Origin: JBDNJM01 sp041687755
GTDB lineage: Bacteria; Planctomycetota; UBA1135; GCA-002686595
DNA length: 48,641 nt
NCBI GenBank assembly: GCA_041687755.1
Contig: JBDNJM010000067.1
Coordinates: 1 to 48,641, forward strand
Direction: 5' to 3'
The notes beneath the pieces are model-generated. The model did no database searches, was not told the origin of the DNA, and saw only the letters and a list, made by a program, of their open reading frames with translations. A program made the position numbers and the translations under genes. Below are positions 24,042 through 32,763 of this stretch, piece by piece. The stretch's first letter is position 1. Each line of letters begins with the position of its first letter.

Positions 24042-27000
24042 TCAGTCAGTTCCGCACACGTCGCCTGCCGGCACCGTGGAGCAGTCGACGCCACCGAATA
24101 GCTGAGCGCTACAGAGCGGCTCGGAGACGTTGGCAATCTCGCTGTCGAACTCGAGGCCATCCCACTTCAAGATGTCGAACTGGAGCTCCTTCAAATAGAA
24201 CTTGCAGGGGTAAGGAACCCAGATGCCGAACGGAAGTTCCTCCCAACACCAGTCGACCCAAGGGGTGATCGCAAAGGCGTAGATGCGACCATCCAACATT
24301 TCGATCACGTTGTCCGCGACGAAGCAAGCGTTGGCGCAAATAGCCTCGCCAGTGACCTCACCGGTGATCTCATTGAGTTCCGTGACGTGGGTCAGCCCGA
24401 CACCTGCCGCGATCGTGAAGGTGTCTTCGACGAGCGTCAATTCGCCCTTCGCCCCGACGCACAGAATTTCGCACACGCCGGCGGCCGCCGAGAGCGAAAC
24501 GCCAGACTCCAAGGTCGGCTCCACTTCGAAAACCACCGAGTTGCTCACCTGGACCGTGAAGGTGATCCCGACCTCTCCTGTGGCGGCAGCGGTCACCTCG
24601 ACGGGGAAGCCGCCGGGGAAGAAGACCTTCTTCTGCTCAACCTCCTTGTCGACGCTGAACTCGACCTCGAGCTGGAAGCCCCCGTCATCCGTGACCGTCA
24701 GACCCTCGGGCAAGAGCTGCTCGATCTCCTTGATGACCGTACTGTCGTAAGGACCCCACGACATCAAGACGTCCGGCGCTCCGAGCGGGATGATCGGATT
24801 GAGATAGTTGACATCGGTCCCGATGTAGCCGTAGCCCGGCTCACTGAAGCCCTCGACCTGCAGGGTCGGATCGCGCTCGATCTGGACCCGGAAGCTGGCC
24901 AGCTCGCCCAGATTGACGCCAAACAGCGTCAAGTCCGCGCTCGCGTCGAGGGCGCCGAGAGCCCCCTTCATCGCCTGATTTGCAATATTCAGGATTCCGT
25001 CCCCGTCAGGGTCGAACACCGTGTGACCGGGCTGACTCGCGAGGGCTCCGTTCCCATCGTCACCGAACAGACCGACCGAGCCCTCGATGTTGATTCCGAC
25101 CGCGATCTCACCCGAGCCCATCGAGGTCTCGTACTGCTCGTAGAAGTCGCAGGAGATGACGGGAATCTGGGTCCAGTTCTGCGCCGGCAGCTCGAAGGCG
25201 TCGTTGGACCCGTCGACGTCGACGATGAGATTCGGAGTGTGAATCGTGACTCGGGGCGTGAACGGCAGGTTCAGGGGAAGCTGCGACACGTCAGTCGCCG
25301 GCCCTGTGAACCTCACGTCCAAGGAATGCTGGCGCTCATCGCCGGTCGACAGCGAGTCCAGCGGAAACTCGTTCTCGTAGGAGCCCTTGACGGGATCCCA
25401 GATCTGGATGGGGTAGGTGCCGCCGGGGAGGCCGACAGCCTCCGCCGTCAGGTAGGCGCCGCTCAGCGGTCCGTCGAAGCTGCCCGTCATCCGGAGCGAG
25501 ACGTTGAGACCGGCCTTCGTGAGTGAGGCTCCCGTTTGATCTGCGATCACGTAACCCACGGCCTCATCATCGACGATCTCGATCGGCGTGAGTTCGACCG
25601 AAGTCACGGCCAAGTTGGGCTGGTCCAGCCCCGGCACGCAGAACTCAACCGTGAGCGGTTGCCCGAGGGAGTCCGTCGAGGCGATGATGTTGCTCTGCAG
25701 CTTCGCAACCTCGTCGTCGGATCCGACCTCGTCCGACTCGAGGATCTGGTCGTGGGGGTCCACCTGAAGGAGGAGCTGATAGACGCCCGACTTCATCGGT
25801 GTCATGCCAGAGAGCACTTCGACCTGCGGGGGCGAGAAGGCATTGAGGTATCTCTGGAAGGTCAGGATCGTGTCTCCATCCATCGCGACCTGAGCGCCAA
25901 AAGCGCCACTTTGCTTCGGCTCGGTAGCGGTCCGGCGCGCGAGCAGGCCCCAGTTCGAGACGGCCGGCAAGGGCGGGCACCCAGGCTCGTGACCATCGAC
26001 GAAGAGGTAAATCGAGCCCTCATCCATGACCGCACCCGGATTCGGGTTGTAGGGATGATCGTGAAACGGGGACCCGACGGCGATGACCTGCCCATTGACG
26101 GCCACGGAGGAGCCGAACTGGTCCGAGGGCGCAAGGCTCGGTGCACGGAGCTCTGCTTCGAGCTGCCAATCGCTCCCGTAGCGATAGACTCGGGCCACCC
26201 CGCTTGAGTCCGGTTGCACGTTCGGGTCCCCTTGGAGCGGCAAGCCGGCGACCACGAGCCCGCTGGACTCGTTCACGGCCAGGACGGACCCAAAGTCGAG
26301 CTGCGACCCGTCCTCGATGTAGTACTCAGGGATGATCTGGACCGAACTCGAAGGCCAGGCCCCTTCCACAGCCCGGGTGACCCAGATGGTGGCATCGTTG
26401 CAGCCGTCACTTGAAGGGTCCCCGACGGCGAGCAAGTCCCCGTCCAGTGCCACGGCATAGCCGAACTCGCCCAGGGCGCCGCACTCGCCGTAGTGCGGGT
26501 CGCTGAGATTGAGTTCAGCGTGCCAGCTGAAATCGAACAGGTCGCGGGTCCTGATCCAGGGTGACCCCTTTCCGGCTCGCTCGTACACGAACACCTGCCC
26601 CCCCTCGTTGAACTGCTGCTGCCCCGCCTCGTTGGGCGTCGGGTTGTTTGCGTCCGGACACCCGACGACAAACCGATCGCCGCTGATGTCGAGGGAGAAA
26701 CCGAACGACTCTTCCGTTAGAGAAATCGTCTGACTGAGCCCCCAGACCCCGTCGGAATCGGACTCATAGGCGTAGACCCGACGTCCGTCCGGCGCTCCTA
26801 CGAGGGCAATACCCCCGTCGATGGCGACCGAGGCGCCGAAGCTTTGGAGGACCTCCGGGCCGTCATTCGGTGCGGGGAACACGGCAACCTCACTCCAACT
26901 GTTGAATTCGCCAAGGCCGTGGCGCTCGAGAATCGTCACGATCGCCTGGAATCCGAAGACCCCTCGGCTAGAGACCACTGCGAAGTCGCCGCCGACGTCC

Positions 27001-28025
27001 AGTGTTCTGATGGCCTCGAAGGAGCTCAGTCCAGGTCCGCCCTGGGGGAGGATCCGGAGCTCGTCGCCAAAGGGGTCGATCTCGACCGTGATCGGGCAGT
27101 TCACTGGCCCTGCGGGCAGATCGAACAGAGTCTCGATTCCGATGGTCGCCTGGAAGGCGTCGGCGATCGCGGCGCCGTCGCTCGAGCCGGCCGGAGCTTG
27201 CTCGATCGCGCGCACCGAGAGGGTCAGTTGAGCCGTGTCCGCCGGCAGGTCGATCTTGGCTTGGATCGTGTACGGCTCGAAGGCGATCGGGTCTTCAGCA
27301 GGGAGCACGACTTCGGTCGGGATCTGGTCGACGCCCAGATCGATCGCCTCCATTTCTTGCTGTTCGAGTCCCAGCACAAGAGCCCCCCGGTAGAACTCGG
27401 CGGACCGGTTGAACACATCAGCCGCCTTGCCGTACTCAGTCAACCAGATGCGCCCGCCGCGGATGAGGCGGGCATCGCCCAGCCCGATGAACCTTACGAT
27501 CTCGCTGGCAACCGCCTCGTCCAGGATCGAGCTGGCCTTGGCCGTCGCCGCTAAGCCCGCTGCTGCCCCGAAGTCCACATACAGCCCGCGGATTGCATCG
27601 ATCTCGAACAAAATCCCGGAATCCACTGTGGCCGAAATCTCGATCGACCGCGAGGTCAACTCGAGGAGGTGGAGATCGCGCTCGAAGCGCATGTCGAACA
27701 CCGGGTCGACGGCCGAGAACGAGGACAGCGCCCCCGCGTAGTTTGCGAGCGCCGCACGCGCCTCGTCCAGCTCGGTCGCTTCCGTGAGCTCCTCCGGTGT
27801 GGTCTTGGGAAGCGCGGCGATGACCTCCAAGCGTTCATCAATCTCGACCCCCAACTGGGCCAGCGTTGAGTCCTGTGCCCATGCCAGGCCGTTCATCAGG
27901 GCTACGGCACAGAGCGGCGCAAAGGTCAGGCCAAGGGCCTTCTGGCGTTGCAGAGGGTTCCGGCGAGGTACGTGCCGGGCGCGTCGAACGAAGTTCAATG
28001 CGCCGCGCTGGTCAGACGGGGTCAT
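24042..28025 (-). CDS. Very large exported FG-GAP propeller protein
   Basis: 1327 residues. An unusually long, Arg-rich n-region (about 28 residues) precedes the hydrophobic signal core FAPLCAVALMNGLAWA, cleavage near AWA-Q. Residues 50-300 are helical then beta-rich. Residues about 340-740 hold six FG-GAP-type blades, each with FGxxVAxxGxxxxVGxP character (FGASVAIDGGIALVGAPDG, FGFSLDISGDRFVVGCPD, FGYAVALDGDLLAVGDPSS, FGSSVAVNGQVIAVGSPFH). Residues about 740-960 look CARDB-like (QPNLAVTSVELTPIEIVDD). The C-terminal 150 residues are Cys-rich (CEILCVGAKGE, AICANACF, VPYPCKFYL), suggesting disulfides outside the cell. No sorting motif was seen. Function is unknown; the closest roles for the fold are adhesion or ligand binding. 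Confidence 0.8.
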   Translation of the reverse strand: MTPSDQRGALNFVRRARHVPRRNPLQRQKALGLTFAPLCAVALMNGLAWAQDSTLAQLGVEIDERLEVIAALPKTTPEELTEATELDEARAALANYAGALSSFSAVDPVFDMRFERDLHLLELTSRSIEISATVDSGILFEIDAIRGLYVDFGAAAGLAATAKASSILDEAVASEIVRFIGLGDARLIRGGRIWLTEYGKAADVFNRSAEFYRGALVLGLEQQEMEAIDLGVDQIPTEVVLPAEDPIAFEPYTIQAKIDLPADTAQLTLSVRAIEQAPAGSSDGAAIADAFQATIGIETLFDLPAGPVNCPITVEIDPFGDELRILPQGGPGLSSFEAIRTLDVGGDFAVVSSRGVFGFQAIVTILERHGLGEFNSWSEVAVFPAPNDGPEVLQSFGASVAIDGGIALVGAPDGRRVYAYESDSDGVWGLSQTISLTEESFGFSLDISGDRFVVGCPDANNPTPNEAGQQQFNEGGQVFVYERAGKGSPWIRTRDLFDFSWHAELNLSDPHYGECGALGEFGYAVALDGDLLAVGDPSSDGCNDATIWVTRAVEGAWPSSSVQIIPEYYIEDGSQLDFGSVLAVNESSGLVVAGLPLQGDPNVQPDSSGVARVYRYGSDWQLEAELRAPSLAPSDQFGSSVAVNGQVIAVGSPFHDHPYNPNPGAVMDEGSIYLFVDGHEPGCPPLPAVSNWGLLARRTATEPKQSGAFGAQVAMDGDTILTFQRYLNAFSPPQVEVLSGMTPMKSGVYQLLLQVDPHDQILESDEVGSDDEVAKLQSNIIASTDSLGQPLTVEFCVPGLDQPNLAVTSVELTPIEIVDDEAVGYVIADQTGASLTKAGLNVSLRMTGSFDGPLSGAYLTAEAVGLPGGTYPIQIWDPVKGSYENEFPLDSLSTGDERQHSLDVRFTGPATDVSQLPLNLPFTPRVTIHTPNLIVDVDGSNDAFELPAQNWTQIPVISCDFYEQYETSMGSGEIAVGINIEGSVGLFGDDGNGALASQPGHTVFDPDGDGILNIANQAMKGALGALDASADLTLFGVNLGELASFRVQIERDPTLQVEGFSEPGYGYIGTDVNYLNPIIPLGAPDVLMSWGPYDSTVIKEIEQLLPEGLTVTDDGGFQLEVEFSVDKEVEQKKVFFPGGFPVEVTAAATGEVGITFTVQVSNSVVFEVEPTLESGVSLSAAAGVCEILCVGAKGELTLVEDTFTIAAGVGLTHVTELNEITGEVTGEAICANACFVADNVIEMLDGRIYAFAITPWVDWCWEELPFGIWVPYPCKFYLKELQFDILKWDGLEFDSEIANVSEPLCSAQLFGGVDCSTVPAGDVCGTD

Positions 28026-28211
28026 GGGACGTGTTGGCGGGTAGGGGGGGAGCTCGGGGCTCCGAGAGCGCCGAGGGAGCGCTCGGAGGAGGGCTCGAAC
28101 CGTGATTCAAGCAACCTGCATGATTTAGCGAAACAGTCAGCTGGGGGTAAACCTGATGTCACCTCTCGGAGCAAGCTTGAGCGCCATCCGGATCGGCCGA
28201 CCCAGCCCTTG

Positions 28212-28626
28212 GCCGATACCGCCGGCCTCAAAACCTCCAAAGCATCAAGAATTCGGCGCTGGTCACGACCCGGGAATTGGAGAACAGCTCGAGGCCACCC
28301 ATCGCACGCCCTACCGAGTCGTTCGCGGACATGACGACGAGCGGAGTTCCGATCCGCGGCAAGGACGGCGTCGGGTTCGTCCTCGAGCCCAGCAACGACT
28401 TGCCCCCCTGCTGTTCGAACACGACGAGCTCGAGATCCGCGTCGCCGGCTGCCTTATCGTCGCCGCCCACGATGACGACGAATTCGCACACGCGGCCCAC
28501 AGGTGTTGGCCAAGGTCCAGGCCCTCCTCCCGCCGGCCTGGCGCGGACGACTCAAGAACATCCAGCTAAGCGCCGGAAGCCGGACGCACCATCGAAGACT
28601 TCCTCGCCCGAATGCGGGTGGAGTGA
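28212..28626 (+). pseudogene. Decayed second copy of the YafY/WYL regulator
   Basis: DNA and peptide fragments match the intact regulator at 22097 across its whole length but in changing frames. Examples are TTSGVPIRGKDGVGFVLE (intact: IASGVPIRGEAGVGYVLE), then in the next frame FEHDELEIRVAGCLIVAAHD (intact: FERDELEALVAGCRIVAAHA), a stretch LAKVQALLPPAWR in a third frame, and the end TIEDFLARMRVE-stop (intact: RIENFLARMRAE). Single-base deletions account for the shifts, and about 250 bases of the WYL domain are missing before the tail. Similarity seems to run a little past the stop codon as well. This is a non-functional paralogue; it could still act as recombination homology with 22097-22777. 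Confidence 0.85.
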
Positions 28627-28699
28627 CCTGCGGGCGCTTGAGCGGCCCCTCCAGACCGCCGTATTGACGCCTTCGCCCCGACGTCTGCGGGATGCGGCA

Positions 28700-30079
28700 T
28701 CACCCCTCGGGCACAACCGTGACGCCGACGACCGCCAATGCGAAGCGCCGATGGTGCCGTGTGACGTACTCGTCGACACACCCGTCTCCGCTTTCCTCGC
28801 GCAGCTCGGCCAGCTCGCCCAGGCTTTCGGAGAGCCAGGTATCGACCGACTCGAGCGGCTGGCCCTGGAGCGTCCGCGTGGCGAGGTGCGCAGGCGTCCG
28901 GCCGCCCTCCGCGCTGTAGCGCCGCACGTAGACCTTTTCGGACTCGACCGACAGCGCTGCGGCCACCCTCCAATACGTCAGGAGTTCCTGGTCCCAGCCA
29001 TCCCGGGCCCCCACCGACCAGGCACCAAGCGCGAACTCGGCGAGCGTGAAGAACACCTCACCATCAGGCTCACCATTGAAGGTCTCGGAGATGTCGGCGG
29101 CCTCAGTAGTTTCTGCACTCTCGGCGGATTCGGCGGCCTCGACAAGCCGAAGCTGGCCGTCGGCGAACAGCGCCCAAGCTCTGAAGAAGGTGGCCGCCGC
29201 TTCGTCTCCCAGTCCCCCCATCACACCCGAGAACAGTTCCTTGAGCAGCCGCGCGGAGATCTGGAACAGTTCCGGGCTCTCCAGCAGTTCAGGCCCTTCC
29301 CCCTCCAGCCGTAGCGGCTCCATGACGCCTTCGGGAGTGAAGTTGACGATCTCCGTCAGCGCGGAAAGCGAGACCTCGTCGCGCACGGCCTGCTTGCGCT
29401 CGTTCATCGCGAAGTTCAGGTTCTGCGAGATGTTGAAGGCCACGGCCAGCGCGTCCTTGGCCTGGGGAATCGCATCCCGCAGCGCCCTGCAGAAGCTGTC
29501 TTTGTACTCGTCCTCCGTGCCCCCCCACGTCCCCGCGCGGAGCTCCTCGACAAGGTCCTGAAGCGGACCGTAGCCAGGAACGATCGCCGCCGGGTTGTCC
29601 GGCAGGCTCTCCGCGCGAACGGCAGCAAGAGTCAGACAGTCGAACATCAAGAAGCACGTTCGCTCCGGGAGCAGGCCGTCCTCGATTCCCAGCGCCTGAC
29701 CCAGCGCAGTCATGAGATCATCGAGGCTCTCGTCGCTCGAGAACCCCGCGGCGGCCTCGGCGTAGACCGTGCCGACCTCGGACTCCCATCCAGACTTCTC
29801 CAAGACCGCGGCGTCAGGGAGCTTGAACTCTCTGGCGAACTTTTCGAGCGACTTGCTCCACAGAACGCCTGGCGGATCGCCCGAGAACTCAAGCTCGGTC
29901 GCCCCGCCCTGAACGAGCCACAGCCTCGGGCGGAGTTCAACTCCGGGAGTGCCTTCCTCGTCCAACACCCGCACTCTCGAGCGGGTCGCCCTTAGGGCGA
30001 CCAAGACCGGCTCACCGCTCTTGAAGATGGTCCCTGCGTCACTCAGCTTCCGGCGCTGGAGATCCTTGTCGCTGGTCAT
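28700..30079 (-). CDS. Uncharacterised 459-residue protein, second gene of an unknown pair
   Basis: 459 residues from the ATG at 30079, which overlaps the upstream stop (ATGA). No signal peptide or membrane helix; it should be cytoplasmic. It is acidic and mostly helical, with segments such as DDLMTALGQALGIEDGLLPE, ALAVAFNISQNLNFAMNERK and a Glu/Ala/Ser-rich linker at about 345-365 (RLVEAAESAESAETTEAADI). The N-terminal 80 residues look beta-rich (GEPVLVALRATRSRVRVLDE). I recognise no family. It lies between a WYL pseudogene and an ECF remnant. Base composition is slightly less GC-extreme than in neighbouring core genes. Confidence 0.7.
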   Translation of the reverse strand: MTSDKDLQRRKLSDAGTIFKSGEPVLVALRATRSRVRVLDEEGTPGVELRPRLWLVQGGATELEFSGDPPGVLWSKSLEKFAREFKLPDAAVLEKSGWESEVGTVYAEAAAGFSSDESLDDLMTALGQALGIEDGLLPERTCFLMFDCLTLAAVRAESLPDNPAAIVPGYGPLQDLVEELRAGTWGGTEDEYKDSFCRALRDAIPQAKDALAVAFNISQNLNFAMNERKQAVRDEVSLSALTEIVNFTPEGVMEPLRLEGEGPELLESPELFQISARLLKELFSGVMGGLGDEAAATFFRAWALFADGQLRLVEAAESAESAETTEAADISETFNGEPDGEVFFTLAEFALGAWSVGARDGWDQELLTYWRVAAALSVESEKVYVRRYSAEGGRTPAHLATRTLQGQPLESVDTWLSESLGELAELREESGDGCVDEYVTRHHRRFALAVVGVTVVPEG

Positions 30080-30495
30080 GCGACCTCGACCTCCCGGATC
30101 TCCCACTGGATCGCGAAGTAGAACGGATACGAGCCCGAGTTGTAGGCGACGACCAGCTCTGGATGGGCGCCCGCGTCGTCCGACGGGGTCGTCGGGTGGA
30201 AGAAGTACCGGTCCCCGAGCTCCTGCCAAACACGGCCGAAGGGAATGGAGTCGTTGAGCAGGGTGCTGTTCGCCACGCTCAGATTCTTCATCTTCCTTCT
30301 CACCACAGCTTGGAGCTCACCTCGTCGCGAGATGGCGCTGGCCGTAGCAGTCTTGTGCGTAACCGCACCGATCGCGTAGCAGAGGCTGAGGGCATCGGAT
30401 AGCGAGACCGTGTGATAGCCGGATAGCACGGCAAGTTCCGGGTCGGGCTCGAGAACAGGAGTGAGCGACGCAAAGATGGACAGTTCGAAGGGCAC
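30076..30495 (-). CDS. Uncharacterised 139-residue protein, first gene of an unknown pair
   Basis: 139 residues from a GTG at 30495. This start is chosen because GAGGAG lies six bases upstream, whereas the open frame continuing to 30813 encodes an ECF sigma remnant. The protein has no signal peptide; it reads SLSDALSLCYAIGAVTHKTA, then a basic stretch (LQAVVRRKMKNLSVANSTLL) and a C-terminal beta-rich part (DRYFFHPTTPSDD, YPFYFAIQWEIREVEVA). No family recognised. It is translationally coupled to the 459-residue gene. The alternative, a 245-residue fusion of sigma region 2 with this domain, is possible but the good ribosome site argues against it. Confidence 0.6.
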   Translation of the reverse strand: MPFELSIFASLTPVLEPDPELAVLSGYHTVSLSDALSLCYAIGAVTHKTATASAISRRGELQAVVRRKMKNLSVANSTLLNDSIPFGRVWQELGDRYFFHPTTPSDDAGAHPELVVAYNSGSYPFYFAIQWEIREVEVA

Positions 30496-30545
30496 GATGA
30501 ACTCCTCAGTGCTGAGAAAGGGAAGGAAACTCCGATGACGCAGAC

Positions 30546-30852
30546 CGGAACCCGGTCTGCACTCGTACTCGCCCCCGAGGCCGTCGAGGGACGGCTCCAA
30601 CTGAATCCCCGCCCGCTTGTTCGCCGACTTGCGTCGGGCGTGGTCCACCAACACCTGGCGCATGGCGCGGGCCGCCGTCATGAGCAGGTGGCGCCGGTCG
30701 TTCCAGGCGAACTTCTCGCCCAGCTTCAAGTACACCTCGTTCACAAGCGCCGTCGCCTGGAGGCTGTGCCCGGCGGGCTGACCCCGCATCAGCTGCTCCG
30801 CGCGCCTGTGCAACGATCCCTGAATACTCTCGAACAGCTCCGTTGAGCGCGG
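30546..30852 (-). pseudogene. ECF sigma factor remnant (region 2 only)
   Basis: Minus-strand peptide STELFESIQGSLHRRAEQLM, then GHSLQATALVNEVYLKL, FAWNDRRHLLMTAARAMRQV and LVDHARRKSANKRAG: a good sigma region 2 of the planctomycetal ECF type. No ATG or GTG lies in frame upstream before a stop near 30998; TTG at 30813 is the only candidate inside the homology. Region 4, needed for -35 recognition and present in all normal members, is absent: homology fades near 30546 and the frame runs into the 139-residue gene. It is therefore a truncated gene, apparently cut when its 3' part was replaced by the unknown pair. Confidence 0.75.
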
Positions 30853-31525
30853 ACGGCCAGAATCCAGCCGCCCGAGAGGCAGCGTCGGTCCGCTCCTGGA
30901 GCGCCAACGAAGTATCGATCGGCCCGCTAGGGGCTCCGCCCGCCCGACCCCACGAGACAGTAGCGGGTCGGCGGAGGGACGTCAGGGGCACCGGACGGAG
31001 CGCGTCCGTGTGGCAGGCGGCTCCGCGGGGGATCGGGCGTAGGTAGGTCAAACTCCACAAAACGCAGGGACTCTCGACGAGGACCAAACTCTTGAAAAAC
31101 CCTCGGGATCACCGCCGCGGAAGCCCCTGTTGGGCCTCACGTTCGAAGACCCATTCCGGGCCTTGGCACCGGCCTGGCACCTGCTGGGACGTCTGAACCC
31201 GGCCGGTTGCTCGGAACGACTCCCGCGCGGCGAGCCCCGCTATCCACAGCCCCGAGCTGAATGCTCCACGCTCCGCCACAAGCATTGCCAACTGCATGGG
31301 TTCAGTGTGGATCTGGCCCTGGGCCTAAGCGCCTCGCAGGCCGCCATCTGGGGCATCGAGCTGCTCCACGAGGCCCTCGCTCCGTCCCAGCGGGCTCCGG
31401 ATTCAGACCCTTCCCCACCCCGCCAGGCGAGCACTCCCCTACCAACCGGTCAGTCCTTCCCCACGCCCCCTGAGCCGCCCCCTCCAGGCCGATGGCTCCC
31501 CGACGCTGCGAGTAGAGTCACGCGC
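30853..31525. other. Gene-poor stretch between the ECF remnant and the AhpD-like gene
   Basis: About 670 bases. Open frames exist on both strands but none has family motifs, a ribosome site or plausible composition. The last 100 bases should contain the promoter of the gene at 31526. No hairpin or repeat of note was seen. Confidence 0.5.
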
Positions 31526-32113
31526 ATGAGCTGGATCGAAACCGTGCCCTTCCACCAGGCCAGGGGAAAGTTGCTCGGCCTCTACGAGCGTCTGCGCGGC
31601 CCCGGGGATGTCATCGACGACGTCTTCCAGGCCCACAGCCTCCGCCCCCACACGCTCGAAGGGCATCTGGCCCTGTACCGCAGCGTGTTGCACCACTCGA
31701 GCAACTCCATCCCGCGCTGGTTCCTCGAGGCCATCGGCGTGCAGATCAGCGCGGACAACGGCTGCCGCTACTGCCTGACCCACCACCAAGCCGGCCTCGC
31801 GCGGCTCCTGGACGGCACCGATCGAGCGCAAGCGATGCGGACAGCCGTCGAGCAGGACCCGCATGGCCCAGACCTCGCCGCGCTGTTCGACGCTCGCGAG
31901 CGCGCCGCCCTCGCCTACGTTCGCCAGCTGACCCTGCGGCCGGGCGAGATCCGCGAAGGCGATGTGGCAGCGCTGCGCGCGGCGGACTGGAGCGACGGCG
32001 AGATCCTCGAGCTCAACCAGGTCACTGCCTACTTCAGCTACGGCAACCGCACGTCCCTCGGACTCGGTGCCTGCCTGGACGGCGACGCGCTGGGGTCGAG
32101 TCCGAACGCCTGA
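31526..32113 (+). CDS. Peroxidase-related AhpD-like (carboxymuconolactone decarboxylase fold) protein
   Basis: 195 residues from the ATG at 31526; the longer frame from 31130 is not supported. It matches the uncharacterised peroxidase-related family (TIGR01926-like): WIETVPFHQARGKLLGLYER, HSLRPHTLEGHLALYRSVLH, SIPRWFLEAIGVQISADNGC and the redox site CRYCLTHH, a CxxC with following histidine as in AhpD. It probably reduces peroxides using a thiol donor. No regulator is adjacent. A strong stem-loop follows at 32281-32319. Confidence 0.88.
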   Translation: MSWIETVPFHQARGKLLGLYERLRGPGDVIDDVFQAHSLRPHTLEGHLALYRSVLHHSSNSIPRWFLEAIGVQISADNGCRYCLTHHQAGLARLLDGTDRAQAMRTAVEQDPHGPDLAALFDARERAALAYVRQLTLRPGEIREGDVAALRAADWSDGEILELNQVTAYFSYGNRTSLGLGACLDGDALGSSPNA

Positions 32114-32280
32114 GGCGCCTGGGCTCTCGTCTCGCCGCGCGGGGATCGACCTAAAACGACTTGTCCGTCACGACGACGGCCGTCGGTGTGCCCGTGACAG
32201 CGGGTGCGCCCCCCGACCTGTCGGCCGCCTACGGCAGCAGGGTCCTGGTGCCGACGGGCATCGGGACACCGCCAGTAACG

Positions 32281-32319
32281 CGACAACCCCGCCGACGTCG
32301 ATCGTCGGCGGGATTGTCG
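32281..32319. terminator. Strong bidirectional terminator
   Basis: A 16-bp interrupted stem: CGACAA plus CCCGCCGACG on the left pairs with CGTCGGCGGG plus TTGTCG on the right, with one C/A mismatch and a 5-base loop (TCGAT). It lies between the convergent AhpD-like and TPR genes and should end both transcripts. The TTGTCG arm gives a weak T-rich exit on the plus strand. Confidence 0.75.
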
Positions 32320-32343
32320 TCGGTCCTTGGCAGTTGGCTGACC

Positions 32344-32763
32344 CTACTGAATCACGCCCAGGCTGTCGCCGTCCTCGGAGGGCGGCGGTGCGTTGGGGTT
32401 CTTCTTCAGATCCTGCTTCCAGCTCTTCATGCGGTGCACGGCCGCCTGTTCCTCGGCCAGCTCGATGTCTGCGGGCTGCTCTTTGTGCATGCCGCGACGC
32501 TGGTAGAACATCGACAGGCTCGTGTGGATCATCGGGTCGTCCGGATCCAGCTCGCTGATGCGATGCCCCATGGCGATCGCCTCGTCGTGCTCGTTCGAGT
32601 TCGACAGCGACATCGCCAGGGCACCGAGCACGTCGACGTTGTCGGCGTCTTGCTCCAGAGCCTTCTTGTAGTGGGCAATGGCCTCCGGGTGCTTGTTCTC
32701 CGCGAAGGCCTTCATGCCCGCCATGTAGCTGGCCAGCCAGCCGTTGGGATCTTGAGTGTTCAT
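32344..32763 (-). CDS. Small TPR protein downstream of pckA
   Basis: 139 residues. Contains about three tetratricopeptide repeats (GMKAFAENKHPEAIAHYKKA, NVDVLGALAMSLSNSNEHDE, PMIHTSLSMFYQRRG), no signal peptide, and a Pro/Lys-rich tail. The repeats imply a protein-binding role. Its ATG shares one base with the pckA stop (TAATG), so the two are co-translated; it may serve as an accessory to PEP carboxykinase or simply ride on the transcript. Confidence 0.82.
   Translation of the reverse strand: MNTQDPNGWLASYMAGMKAFAENKHPEAIAHYKKALEQDADNVDVLGALAMSLSNSNEHDEAIAMGHRISELDPDDPMIHTSLSMFYQRRGMHKEQPADIELAEEQAAVHRMKSWKQDLKKNPNAPPPSEDGDSLGVIQ

Noticed and set aside
30853..31525. Possible N-terminal extension of the AhpD-like gene or a gene on the minus strand
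   Set aside because: The frames lack family similarity, and the AhpD-like family starts at the WIETVP motif near 31526.
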